In this document: positions 16,644 through 25,043 of the stretch, piece by piece
Numbering within the stretch: position 1 is the first letter of the stretch
How the letters are laid out: each line of letters starts with the position of its first letter
NCBI GenBank assembly: GCA_000687695.1
Contig: JHWZ01000012.1
Span: forward strand, 1-64,000
DNA: 64,000 nt
Reading direction: 5' to 3'
From: Lachnospiraceae bacterium P6B14
Lineage (GTDB): Bacteria > Bacillota > Clostridia > Lachnospirales > Lachnospiraceae
Made by a program: the position numbers and the translations under genes
The notes under the pieces: generated by a model
Database searches by the model: none
What the model saw: the letters and a program-made list of their open reading frames with translations, nothing else
Told to the model about the DNA's origin: nothing

Positions 16644-18416
16644 TCATACCACGATAGTCAATATATTCAGACCGTAATTGTTCTGATATTTCATCTCTTT
16701 TGCAACGCCGGATATCAGACGAAGACCGATATTATGTGTCTTGTCCTCAGGATCAAACATCTCAACAGTCTCTTTCGGATTGAACGGCTTGCAGTCATCC
16801 TTGATCGTCAGGATCAATCCGTCGTTTATGTAGGTCAAACTCATATCTATAAAGTGTTTCTTTTTCCCATCAAAACCGTGTGCGACGATATTTTTAACAA
16901 GCTCCTCCACACAAAGCGAAGTCCTGTTTGCTGTCTTGGCCGGACAATCATGATCCAGACAGAAACCTGCTACGGCAGAAGAAGCCTGCATCGCCTCATC
17001 CAGATTTGTGATCGTAAAGTCTATTCGATCCCGCTCACTGACTCCGAATCCCTTCGAGAAGCACATCATATCCTCTCCGCTCCTCGGGAAACGGCGATTC
17101 TTGTATATAATAAAACCAAACAGTATCAGACAAACCAATATTCCATTTCCGATCTGAGCCATCCATGCTCCCGGCATCCCGAATACCGGAATCAGAATCA
17201 CCGACAAGGCGGCCATACCGACAGCTCCCTCAAACACCGAAACAAACCGAACCAATCCCTCGTTCGTTCCCAAACAATGAATATAGTTGGTAAAGCCTGT
17301 TGTTATCGCACTGATAGGATTTGATATAGGGAACAACAGGAATCCAAGGGACGTCATGGCATACACTGCTTCCGTAGGATCATGGAAAAAGATATTTGTC
17401 ATTGGTGTGCTGATCACCATGAACACGCCCATTACAACCGTATCAAGCACTATACCGATCTTGAAAAATACCCTCATCAGAGACTTCAGGCCATCTTTGT
17501 CTTCCTCTCCGACATGAACGCTTGCAAGCATAGTCATAGCCGATGTCACTCCGGCCGCTACGGCCCAGTACAGATTTCCAAATGACATAACACCGGAAAA
17601 CGCCGCCAGACCATCCTCACCGACATAATCACGGATAACGTAGTTTACGACTACCAATCGCAACAATATGCAAAGCTGGGTAATAGCCGGTGGGAATCCG
17701 TATTTAAGGATATCCTTCAGATCTGACCACTTGATGGACGGGAAGGAAAAACGGATAACAGCTTTTCCCGTAAAGTAATAGCTCAACTGGATCAGGAAAA
17801 AGACCATATTGCTCACGGATGTTGCGAGTCCCAAGCCAAAGTATCCCATATTCAGTACGGAGATAAACATCCAGTTACACAGGATATTTGTGCACAGCAT
17901 TCCGACGATCGCCACATAGGTCCTCTTTTCCTGACGTTCGATCTGAAGAAAAGCTGTCAGCTGGGTTCCAAGCATAAGCGGTATCAGGCCGATCACAAAC
18001 GCACGAATATACGATGATAGTGGACCTGTCAGAGCTTCACCGGCACCCAGTATGGAAGACACCCTCTCCGGAGCCAGCTCACAGGTCAGGATCAAAACGG
18101 CTGTAACACATGTCACCATAAAAATATCTACCGTGAAGATGCTTTTGGTCCTCTCCATAAGGCGCTTTCCCATATACTTTCCGCACATGATCTGAGCACC
18201 GCCGGAAAACAGCACATTGATCGAATTGATCAGATTCAGGACCGGGAAAAACAGACCGGTCACTGCCATAGCATCTGCGCCAATCAAATTACTCGCGAAA
18301 GCACTGTCAACCACATTGTTTATACCTGCGATGATCACGAGAATGATCTGTACGGGAAGGAGGCGCAAAAACAGTCTTCCCATCATCTTATCGTCACGCT
18401 TTTTCAAAATAACCAT
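16644..18416 (-). CDS. MATE-family transporter fused to RsbW-like histidine kinase-type ATPase
   Basis: Residues 1-460 form a 12-helix MATE (MOP superfamily) transporter: two six-helix halves, with the motif region GADAMAVTGLFFPVLNL early and the second half from about residue 240 (KYGFPPAITQLCILLRLVVVNYV). Residues 480-590 form a HATPase_c_2 domain: N box CVEELVKNIVAHGF, G box TIKDDCKPFNP and a final HNIGLRLISGVAKEM. That domain is typical of anti-sigma kinases such as RsbW and SpoIIAB, not of transporters. The start at 18416 could instead be the TTG three codons later, which has the better ribosome-binding spacing. It lies 20 bases after the 18437 gene in the operon. Cargo and protein partner are unknown. 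Confidence 0.85.
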   Translation of the reverse strand: MVILKKRDDKMMGRLFLRLLPVQIILVIIAGINNVVDSAFASNLIGADAMAVTGLFFPVLNLINSINVLFSGGAQIMCGKYMGKRLMERTKSIFTVDIFMVTCVTAVLILTCELAPERVSSILGAGEALTGPLSSYIRAFVIGLIPLMLGTQLTAFLQIERQEKRTYVAIVGMLCTNILCNWMFISVLNMGYFGLGLATSVSNMVFFLIQLSYYFTGKAVIRFSFPSIKWSDLKDILKYGFPPAITQLCILLRLVVVNYVIRDYVGEDGLAAFSGVMSFGNLYWAVAAGVTSAMTMLASVHVGEEDKDGLKSLMRVFFKIGIVLDTVVMGVFMVISTPMTNIFFHDPTEAVYAMTSLGFLLFPISNPISAITTGFTNYIHCLGTNEGLVRFVSVFEGAVGMAALSVILIPVFGMPGAWMAQIGNGILVCLILFGFIIYKNRRFPRSGEDMMCFSKGFGVSERDRIDFTITNLDEAMQASSAVAGFCLDHDCPAKTANRTSLCVEELVKNIVAHGFDGKKKHFIDMSLTYINDGLILTIKDDCKPFNPKETVEMFDPEDKTHNIGLRLISGVAKEMKYQNNYGLNILTIVV

Positions 18417-18436
18417 CCTTTCTTACAAATATCGAT

Positions 18437-20374
18437 TTACTTTTCTTTTGTTGTCTTGTGAAGCTTGAATCCGAGGCTCATGATGATCGCGGTGAGTATC
18501 ACGACGATCATACTGAACATCGCCACCTGTCCGAAATTCATCCCAAAGACACTGGCCGTACTGTCTGCCTCAGCCTGTTCATTAGCCAGATCCTCTGCCT
18601 TGTTGTATGGTACACTCTCTTCAAAGATATCTGTATCAGAGTCTCCGGCTCTCGCCACATACCCGATACAGTTCACAAACTGTTTTCCATCCTCATCACT
18701 ACAGTAGATGTTTGATATCCAGAGCTTCTCGCTACTCTCAGCGGCTGCAGCATACCTGCTCTCATCGTAGAGGTATTTTGCTCCGATCTGACCTCCTCCT
18801 CGGAGAAAATATCCCGAGATCCAGTCCTTCATCTCTATCTCGGAGTAGAGACGGTACGCCTTGGCTAAGCTATTTTTTTCCGATTTCTCCGGAGCCTGCT
18901 CGAGAATCGGCTCCTCAGTAGCCTGTTCCTCGCTCACAGAAGATTCACCCGCCTGCTCTCCATCAGAGCTTACATCTGACTGCTCCTCGACATCCTCTCC
19001 TTCTACGACTCTTTCTACCGGCTCCTCAGCGGAAGCTATTGAGTTTATGTTGAGTCCGACTACACACAGCCTTGCCATGGCGCTCCTGCCGGTGTTCACC
19101 TGTGAGACCGTTTCCTCGGCTTCTCCATCGCCCTGCGGTTCCTCATCGGGTTTCTCTGCCTTGTCCTCTTTTGGCTCTTCCTTATCCTCAGCCTGTTCGT
19201 CCTCTTTTTCTTCTTCCGGCTGATCAGCCTTATCCTCTCCGTCATCCGAAGTCTGATCCTCACCGTCCTGAGGTTCCTCCGTGGCCTCCGCTTCCTCCGT
19301 AGGCTCCGGGCTGGCACTCGCCTCAGGCTCTTCATCGGTGTTCAGATCCTTCAGTCCGAACTCTGCCGGATCGTATCCGCACGCGATCAGATCTATGACG
19401 GGCTCCCCGGCCTTCTCATCCGTCGACATGTAGAAGGTATATGCCGTATCGCCCTTTACCTCGCCGTCCTGAACCGGTGTGTACAGCGCATCCTTTATAT
19501 ATATACCTTCTCCCGAGGACGAGACCACCACATCAGATGCCGTGTCATCATCTGCACCAGAAGCTATCTCATTTATGTCTCCCCCTATAGCTGCAAGTGA
19601 CCTCAAAGCCTTCGTCTCATCTGAGGTACGTGTATATCCAACCATCACGGTTTTCTCATCACCGATATCGTAGTTTACAAAATATGTGCATCTCTTTGCA
19701 GCGAGCTTATTTATCGCAGCCTCCTCGCTGTCAGCCGTGGCCACGACCACCTTTTCAACATACGGACGGTATATATCACCCTTATACATCCTCAGATAGA
19801 GCTCCGAATCAGCGATACCCTCATCGAAGTCCGCTACCTTACCATCATCAGTGACAACGAGCTCCGAACCATCCGATGCAAGGATCGGCGAATCATCCGA
19901 ATATCCCTCGCGGGTCTGCTTTGCCTGGAAGCTGATCCCTCGTAAAGGCTCTCCTGCTTCCTCATCATGACTCACATACAGATACAGCCCCGATCCATCT
20001 GCGCCGCTATTCAGACTGATATCACTCGCCTTCTGATAGGAGTGTCCATCCACCGTGATCGACCCGCTGCCACTCGAGGATACGCAAATATCACGGATAG
20101 CTCCGCCCTCACCGCCGGTCTGGTATCCGAGATAAAGCCCCTCAGATCCCGCCGGATTCAGCGACTGCTGTATCACATTGTACCCGGCCTCCTCCAAAGA
20201 AAGACTGCCGAGATCACCCTGGATCAAAGAAATCCCGGTGATGAAGCTCTCCCCATCTGCTTTTGATACGACCACCCCGACAGGCAGCAACCAAAAGCAC
20301 ATACTCATCGTCAGAAAAAATACCCCGACTCTCGTCACCGCTTTATTCTTTATTCGCTTGCAAACATTCATCAT
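18437..20374 (-). CDS. Secreted MABP-like repeat protein with acidic linker and VFG C-terminal tail
   Basis: The start is at ATG 20372-20374, preceded by AGGAGGG at eight bases; earlier in-frame codons overlap the previous gene. The 645-residue product has a signal peptide, then a clear repeat pair (LYLGYQTGGEGGAIRDI, then ASDISLNSGADGSGLYLYVS with GEPLRGI), and a second pair (VMVGYTRTSDETKAL; AYTFYMSTDEKAGEPVIDL). A linker of about 130 residues rich in Glu, Asp, Pro and Ser follows (residues about 350-500), then a short folded segment. The end is DSTASVFG, a membrane helix and HKTTKEK. It is the second gene of the 20813-15254 operon. The low-complexity linker would let the N-terminal repeats project from the membrane. 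Role unknown. Confidence 0.72.
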   Translation of the reverse strand: MMNVCKRIKNKAVTRVGVFFLTMSMCFWLLPVGVVVSKADGESFITGISLIQGDLGSLSLEEAGYNVIQQSLNPAGSEGLYLGYQTGGEGGAIRDICVSSSGSGSITVDGHSYQKASDISLNSGADGSGLYLYVSHDEEAGEPLRGISFQAKQTREGYSDDSPILASDGSELVVTDDGKVADFDEGIADSELYLRMYKGDIYRPYVEKVVVATADSEEAAINKLAAKRCTYFVNYDIGDEKTVMVGYTRTSDETKALRSLAAIGGDINEIASGADDDTASDVVVSSSGEGIYIKDALYTPVQDGEVKGDTAYTFYMSTDEKAGEPVIDLIACGYDPAEFGLKDLNTDEEPEASASPEPTEEAEATEEPQDGEDQTSDDGEDKADQPEEEKEDEQAEDKEEPKEDKAEKPDEEPQGDGEAEETVSQVNTGRSAMARLCVVGLNINSIASAEEPVERVVEGEDVEEQSDVSSDGEQAGESSVSEEQATEEPILEQAPEKSEKNSLAKAYRLYSEIEMKDWISGYFLRGGGQIGAKYLYDESRYAAAAESSEKLWISNIYCSDEDGKQFVNCIGYVARAGDSDTDIFEESVPYNKAEDLANEQAEADSTASVFGMNFGQVAMFSMIVVILTAIIMSLGFKLHKTTKEK

Positions 20375-20390
20375 AGGACATCCCTCCTGA

Positions 20391-20813
20391 TCACTTGTCC
20401 CTGTCACCTTTCGTGCTCTCGCCCTTTGGTCTGATCCTCATGGAGATCATCCCGACTGCTACTCCCAGTATCATCGCGATTCCTCCGATCATAAGCGCAG
20501 ACTCTCCAAAGACACTTCCGGTACTTCCGGCTCCCTTGAGCTCCATAGCCCCCGCCGGATCTGTCGTCGTCCTATAACCCAGATACACAAAAGACGCTGC
20601 CATCTCCGGTTTTTCAGATGCTATATTTGTCATGATCGGAGTATATCCGGCTTCCTTAAGCCTTTTTACGGCTTCTGCCTCGGATAAAGCCGACACCACC
20701 TTGACATCGGATATATACTCCTGTACTTCTGCTGCCTGAGATACTTTTAGGAAACCAAATAACGGTATCAGAAGGATAGCAAATACGATCAAAGTTCTTT
20801 TTATGCTTTTCAT
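20391..20813 (-). CDS. Small secreted single-repeat protein with VFG C-terminal tail
   Basis: A 140-residue protein: signal peptide (residues 1-27), one MABP-like repeat (YISDVKVVSALSEAEAVKRL, GYTPIMTNI, FVYLGYRTTTDPAGAM), then STGSVFG, a membrane helix and a basic tail. It is the minimal version of the architecture seen in its large neighbours. The start is taken as the second Met (ATG at 20811-20813), because the first ATG lies only three bases after the G-rich ribosome-binding site. That site is a run of nine G (plus-strand C run at 20823-20831). First gene of a four-gene operon under direct-repeat promoter 3, with a leader of roughly 120 bases. Confidence 0.7.
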   Translation of the reverse strand: MKSIKRTLIVFAILLIPLFGFLKVSQAAEVQEYISDVKVVSALSEAEAVKRLKEAGYTPIMTNIASEKPEMAASFVYLGYRTTTDPAGAMELKGAGSTGSVFGESALMIGGIAMILGVAVGMISMRIRPKGESTKGDRDK

Positions 20814-20939
20814 AGGCATTTACCCCCCCCCATTCTGATTATTTTTTACGCTTCATCCCCTGCTATGGACAGATTATATGAAGCTGATCCGGATACCTCC
20901 ATTTCGACGGAATCCCACACTTTTTGATATCATGGCAAA

Positions 20940-20973
20940 ATAATACCACAGCAGGCGTTACAAAAGGGTTACA
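20940..20973 (-). promoter_or_regulatory. Direct-repeat promoter 3
   Basis: TGTAAC-N5-TGTAAC on the - strand at 20957-20973, then 11 bases and a TATTAT -10 at 20940-20945. Identical half-sites and spacing to promoters 1, 2 and 4. Confidence 0.7.
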
Positions 20974-20979
20974 CAAAAA

Positions 20980-21006
20980 CAGACATGACCATTTCGGTCA
21001 CGCCTG
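20980..21006 (-). terminator. Rho-independent terminator after the BMP-family gene
   Basis: An 11-bp stem on the - strand (CAGGCGTGACC with two wobble pairs), five-base loop and TTTTT. It abuts direct-repeat promoter 3. A second AT-rich hairpin (21014-21034) lies just before it. Confidence 0.8.
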
Positions 21007-21034
21007 CTTTAAAAATGATCTGATCCTGATCATT

Positions 21035-22840
21035 CTACTTTACCACGTTTTCATTTATCCGGCTCATATTCAGAAGCTCTGTAACACTTATCTTGTTCTC
21101 ATCCGTATCAAACGGATCATAGCCGTTTGCAATACTGTTTTTCAGCATCGAAAGGAGTTTCTTTGTCCCATCGGGGATGCCCGGCGCACGCACATCTACT
21201 ACTCCGGCATTCATGCCGAACCAGTAGTTCGCAGCCTGAGTATTCTTCGTAAGCTCATTTATATCCCAGGCGCCACTGAGTACCGACTGGACTATCTTTA
21301 CGTAGAACTTGCCCCAAGCGTAGTAAGGAACTCCGATATTCTTCTTTTTGCCATCGCTGACCTTATACAGACCCGGTCTTGTGAACTCACCGTGCTGTGC
21401 TGAATACTCGATATCGGCAAACATCTCAAACTCATCGACCAGCGCCTGATCGGACGTACCGCTTTCTCTCACGACAACCTTACACTCCGGATCGATAAGT
21501 GAAACACCGGTTGCAAATGCGTTCAGGTTTGTGGAATGTCTGCCTCGCTTTACATATCCGATCTTTCTGTCTTTTGATCCCTGCTCGCGAAGCAGTGTAT
21601 CTGCCGCAAGAACTCCTGTCAGGAAGGCTGCCTCATAAAATCTTCCCGAATAGCAGCGTACCGAAGGCGATATCTGCCCTACGGAGCAATTGAGCAGCTT
21701 GACTTCAGGATGTGTCACAGCAGTTGCCTTGGCCGCGGACAACATATCCTCCGTGACCGTAAAGATGACCTCGCACTTGTCCGCTACTGCCTTATCCAGA
21801 GCTGCTCTCACACCATCTTCTCCCTCCTTGGCCACATAAGCGGCTGTGACGAGATTATCCTGAGTCATCTCATCTACATACAGGCGTCCGGCCTCATGAG
21901 AGTCGATCCAGCGTGAATCCTCTATGCTGCAATCATATATAAACCCGACACGGAGCGGTTTGGCCGCTGTATATCCTTTCTTTCCCGAGAAAAGCTTTTT
22001 GAGTCCGGATGTAGCCTCCGCTGCCTCGGGTGTTTCCGAGAGCATCACTACATCATCAAAGTCCATCTGTACCCGGATCTCTGTCGCAGACATCTTTATG
22101 TTTTTACCGATCTGGTCATCTGTATCATCCAATATAGTTTTGAACGGAAACAGAGTCAGATAGAGGAAAAATGCGTTTCCGACCGATGTTTCATCTTCAT
22201 TCGCAAACAGTTTTTTGTACTGTTTTCTGAAACGGAAGTATGCTGATTTGAGATCCTTTCTCCGATCCTCTGTCCATTTTTCTTCCAGACCGAGTCCGAT
22301 CAGATCAGCGAGCTTCTCATATGAACCGGGTTCCGTGAGGATGATATTGTAGTCACCCGTAGCATCATAGAAACGTAAGTACTCGGTATACACCTGATAC
22401 TCCTTTGTATCAGATTCCACCGGAATCAGGCGGGTGACATCACAGGTGAGGTACTCGCTGTCACAGTATGTGGAGACGGATACTCTCTTGTTTCCCTCCT
22501 GAACGTAGTATTTATTCATGTATTCATAAACCTTGATCGCATCCCTGACTCCCTCCTGTATCACGGAATCATGAAGACTTGACCACTTCATGGCAAACTC
22601 TGTTCCCTCATCAAACAAAGGCATGAAGTTGCACGCAAACGCGTTATTTCGACCGCGTTCTTTGTTACCGACTATCCTTGAGAGCGGCAACTCCAAAAGG
22701 CCGAGTGAAACCTCGTTCTTGATATCCGCCTGACGGATCATCTCGTCAAGCACCGGAAGGTATGGGTCTTTGCCCTCACGATTTGCTTTTCTGACAGCCT
22801 CTTCCGCTCTTTTTTTCGCATCTCTGTAAGCTTCTCTCAT
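21035..22840 (-). CDS. Cytoplasmic BMP-family substrate-binding-like protein with ParB-like N-terminal region
   Basis: A 601-residue protein without signal peptide or membrane segment. Residues about 295-600 resemble the Bmp/Med/PnrA family of periplasmic-binding folds: PLRVGFIYDCSIEDSRWIDSHEAG, CEVIFTVTEDMLSAA, and RFYEAAFLTGVLAADTL. Family members of ABC importers bind nucleosides and are lipoproteins; this one appears cytosolic and no permease genes are nearby, so a sensory role is more likely. The N-terminal 280 residues include YYVQEGNKRVSVSTYCD, reminiscent of the GNxR segment of ParB/sulfiredoxin domains. Start supported by GGAGG nine bases upstream. It follows the SpoIIE-type gene by 14 bases in one operon. 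Similar proteins occur in Clostridia; ligand unknown. Confidence 0.65.
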   Translation of the reverse strand: MREAYRDAKKRAEEAVRKANREGKDPYLPVLDEMIRQADIKNEVSLGLLELPLSRIVGNKERGRNNAFACNFMPLFDEGTEFAMKWSSLHDSVIQEGVRDAIKVYEYMNKYYVQEGNKRVSVSTYCDSEYLTCDVTRLIPVESDTKEYQVYTEYLRFYDATGDYNIILTEPGSYEKLADLIGLGLEEKWTEDRRKDLKSAYFRFRKQYKKLFANEDETSVGNAFFLYLTLFPFKTILDDTDDQIGKNIKMSATEIRVQMDFDDVVMLSETPEAAEATSGLKKLFSGKKGYTAAKPLRVGFIYDCSIEDSRWIDSHEAGRLYVDEMTQDNLVTAAYVAKEGEDGVRAALDKAVADKCEVIFTVTEDMLSAAKATAVTHPEVKLLNCSVGQISPSVRCYSGRFYEAAFLTGVLAADTLLREQGSKDRKIGYVKRGRHSTNLNAFATGVSLIDPECKVVVRESGTSDQALVDEFEMFADIEYSAQHGEFTRPGLYKVSDGKKKNIGVPYYAWGKFYVKIVQSVLSGAWDINELTKNTQAANYWFGMNAGVVDVRAPGIPDGTKKLLSMLKNSIANGYDPFDTDENKISVTELLNMSRINENVVK

Positions 22841-22854
22841 ATACTCGTTCCTCC

Positions 22855-24903
22855 TTAATTAATATTTAGTATTTTTTTAATCCGCAAGTTATTCTTTCCG
22901 CCCTTATACTTATAATCCACTTCATCCATGGTGTTTTTCACCATAAAGATTCCCAGTCCCCCGACCTTTCTTTCCCTGGATGTGAGGGTGATATCGGGTT
23001 CTTCGACTTTTAGCGGATCAAACGGCACACCATTATCCGAGAAAATAATAGTAACTGACGGTTCATCTTCATCGACCTCTATCCTGACTGTCGCCTCTCC
23101 GTCACCTGAGCCATACGCATAGTTTGCGATATTTCCGAATACCTCATCTATCGCCACATCTATCTGTGCCTGTATGACCGGCGGACATGCCAGTCTCCTG
23201 AGTTCACGATTAACGAACTCCGTGACTTCTTCGATGTTCTCGATACTCGCATCCAGCGTAATCTCTTTTTCTCGCAGATACTTTTTCTTTGGTGCATCTG
23301 CTGCATCTGTCCCGCAATACTCGATACACAGCATCGTCAGGTCATCGAACTGCTCTGCGCTGCGCACAAACTTATACACATCCCTGTCGATAACCATCAG
23401 TATGTCCTCGGGGGCCCCCTCCTTCATCGAATTAAGCGTGTCAAGCGTACGTTCGATACCAAAGAGCTCGTTATTTTTATCTGTTGCCTCCGGAACACCA
23501 TCCGTGTAGATGAAAAGCTTTGATCCCGGCTCCATCTTTAGTTCATAGTCCGGGTATTTCATGCCCTTTTTGCCGCCGATGACAAATCCGTGTTTATCAT
23601 TGATCACCTCGAACTCCCCACCGGGATGATACATGATGGGTTTTTCATGTCCTGCGTTTGCCGCCGTCAGCACGCCTGTAGTCACATCAAGGACTCCCAG
23701 CCACACCGTGACAAACATTCTCTCACGGTTGTTTGAGCAGATCATATCGTTTACTGTAGCCAATACCTGGCTGGGCTTGTGCCCTGTGATCGCCTGTGAC
23801 TGTATCATACTCTTTGCCATCATCATAAACATGGCAGCGGGTATTCCCTTACCTGATACATCCGCGATCACGATAGCCAGATGGTTAGTATCAGTAAAGA
23901 AGTAATCGTAAAAATCTCCTCCGACTTCCTTTGCAGGCGTCATGTCCGCATAAATGTTGAACTCACCTCTTTCAGGATACGCCGGGAAGATATTTGGCAG
24001 CATATCCGCCTGAATCTTGGTCGCCAGGGCAAGCTCTGTATTTACACGCTCTTTTTCCGCCGTAATGTGATCGTTCTCAGTTATATAGGCGTGGAGCTTA
24101 TCATCCATCTCCTCAAATGATCTGGCCAGCACTTCGATCTCATCCCCTGTATGGACATCGATACTGACTCTCTTGTCTCTATCCAGGTTTTCAACCATTC
24201 CTTCTGCCGCAGTCTTGATTTTTGTCAGAGGGACAATGATCCTTTTTCTGGTAAAGAAGTAAAACACATTCATCACAAAAATCATGACAACGCAAACACC
24301 TATGGTGACAAAGATGATGGTGTCCCGTATGTTTGAACGAATACGCGGCATCAAAATATCCGTCTGAATAAGTGCTACTGTTTTTCCATTATAATCCTTC
24401 AAGGGGCTTACAGCAGCAGCCAGGTCCATATCCCCGTAGTTATATGTGGTAAAACACTCTGTTCCTTCTGTATATGCCTCCATGACCTCCTCTTTGGGAA
24501 AGTCATCATCATAATACCAAATATCCCTCAGCGGACGTGAATCATCATCCAGCTGAGCGTCCCAAACATAGCGGATTCCCTCCTCTTCAGGAACATAGAC
24601 GTACAGATATCTCAGCTTCGCGCCGTGTACCATTCCCATCATTAATGACTCTACGCTATCCCAATAGTTGTCGGTTTTCCCGGTTTTCAAATATTTTTCT
24701 ATGGTTTCCGGATCAATATTAGTTGAAACCGTATTGGTATAAGAAAAAGCAAAATCTCTGTATGTATCCAGTGTTTCCCGCTTTACAACATGTGCCACCA
24801 CAGCGCATATCACGACGATCAGTATAACCGAAAGAAGTATCAATCGGAAAATAGTCACAACGGATATTTTTTTCATTTTCTTCATTTTCTTTTCTTTTTC
24901 CAT
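22855..24903 (-). CDS. Membrane sensor SpoIIE/RsbU-type phosphatase with C-terminal RsbW-like ATPase
   Basis: A 682-residue sensor. A membrane helix at about 15-35, an extracytoplasmic domain to about 200, a second helix at about 210-235 and a HAMP segment (to about 295) are followed by a PP2C/SpoIIE phosphatase domain (about 300-540; metal-binding motifs AKEVGGDFYDYF, VIADVSGKGIPAAMFMM, LFIYTDGVPEA and EQFDDLTML). The last 130 residues form a HATPase_c_2 domain (DVAIDEVFGNIANYAY, IIFSDNGVPFDP, GGLGIFMVK). Such proteins dephosphorylate anti-anti-sigma factors, while RsbW-like domains bind or phosphorylate them, so this couples an external signal to partner switching. No STAS protein or sigma factor lies in the window. 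First gene of its operon, under direct-repeat promoter 4. Confidence 0.88.
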   Translation of the reverse strand: MEKEKKMKKMKKISVVTIFRLILLSVILIVVICAVVAHVVKRETLDTYRDFAFSYTNTVSTNIDPETIEKYLKTGKTDNYWDSVESLMMGMVHGAKLRYLYVYVPEEEGIRYVWDAQLDDDSRPLRDIWYYDDDFPKEEVMEAYTEGTECFTTYNYGDMDLAAAVSPLKDYNGKTVALIQTDILMPRIRSNIRDTIIFVTIGVCVVMIFVMNVFYFFTRKRIIVPLTKIKTAAEGMVENLDRDKRVSIDVHTGDEIEVLARSFEEMDDKLHAYITENDHITAEKERVNTELALATKIQADMLPNIFPAYPERGEFNIYADMTPAKEVGGDFYDYFFTDTNHLAIVIADVSGKGIPAAMFMMMAKSMIQSQAITGHKPSQVLATVNDMICSNNRERMFVTVWLGVLDVTTGVLTAANAGHEKPIMYHPGGEFEVINDKHGFVIGGKKGMKYPDYELKMEPGSKLFIYTDGVPEATDKNNELFGIERTLDTLNSMKEGAPEDILMVIDRDVYKFVRSAEQFDDLTMLCIEYCGTDAADAPKKKYLREKEITLDASIENIEEVTEFVNRELRRLACPPVIQAQIDVAIDEVFGNIANYAYGSGDGEATVRIEVDEDEPSVTIIFSDNGVPFDPLKVEEPDITLTSRERKVGGLGIFMVKNTMDEVDYKYKGGKNNLRIKKILNIN

Positions 24904-24958
24904 ATCCTACCGATCCCTCCTTCTTTTTTGCCGCATATGTCCACAGTGTAACAGAAAT

Positions 24959-24991
24959 ATCATACCATACTAACGTTACAAAAGCGTTACA
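24959..24991 (-). promoter_or_regulatory. Direct-repeat promoter 4
   Basis: TGTAAC-N5-TGTAAC on the - strand at 24975-24991, then 10 bases and a TATGAT -10 at 24959-24964, about 55 bases before the phosphatase start. Confidence 0.7.
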
Positions 24992-25003
24992 AATCATAAA
25001 AAT

Positions 25004-25026
25004 GAGCCGACACATAGTGCCGACTC
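25004..25026 (-). terminator. Rho-independent terminator of the SEL1-repeat gene
   Basis: Ten-bp stem (GAGTCGGCAC on the - strand, with wobble pairs), three-base loop, then ATTTTTA. It sits immediately upstream of direct-repeat promoter 4. Confidence 0.75.
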
Positions 25027-25043
25027 TGATTTATTCGTCTGAT

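Noticed and set aside
19072-19335. Overlapping frames inside the acidic linker of the 18437 gene
   Set aside because: They are shadows of the Glu/Asp/Pro-rich codons, without start signals; the - strand frame with signal peptide and tail is clearly the real gene.
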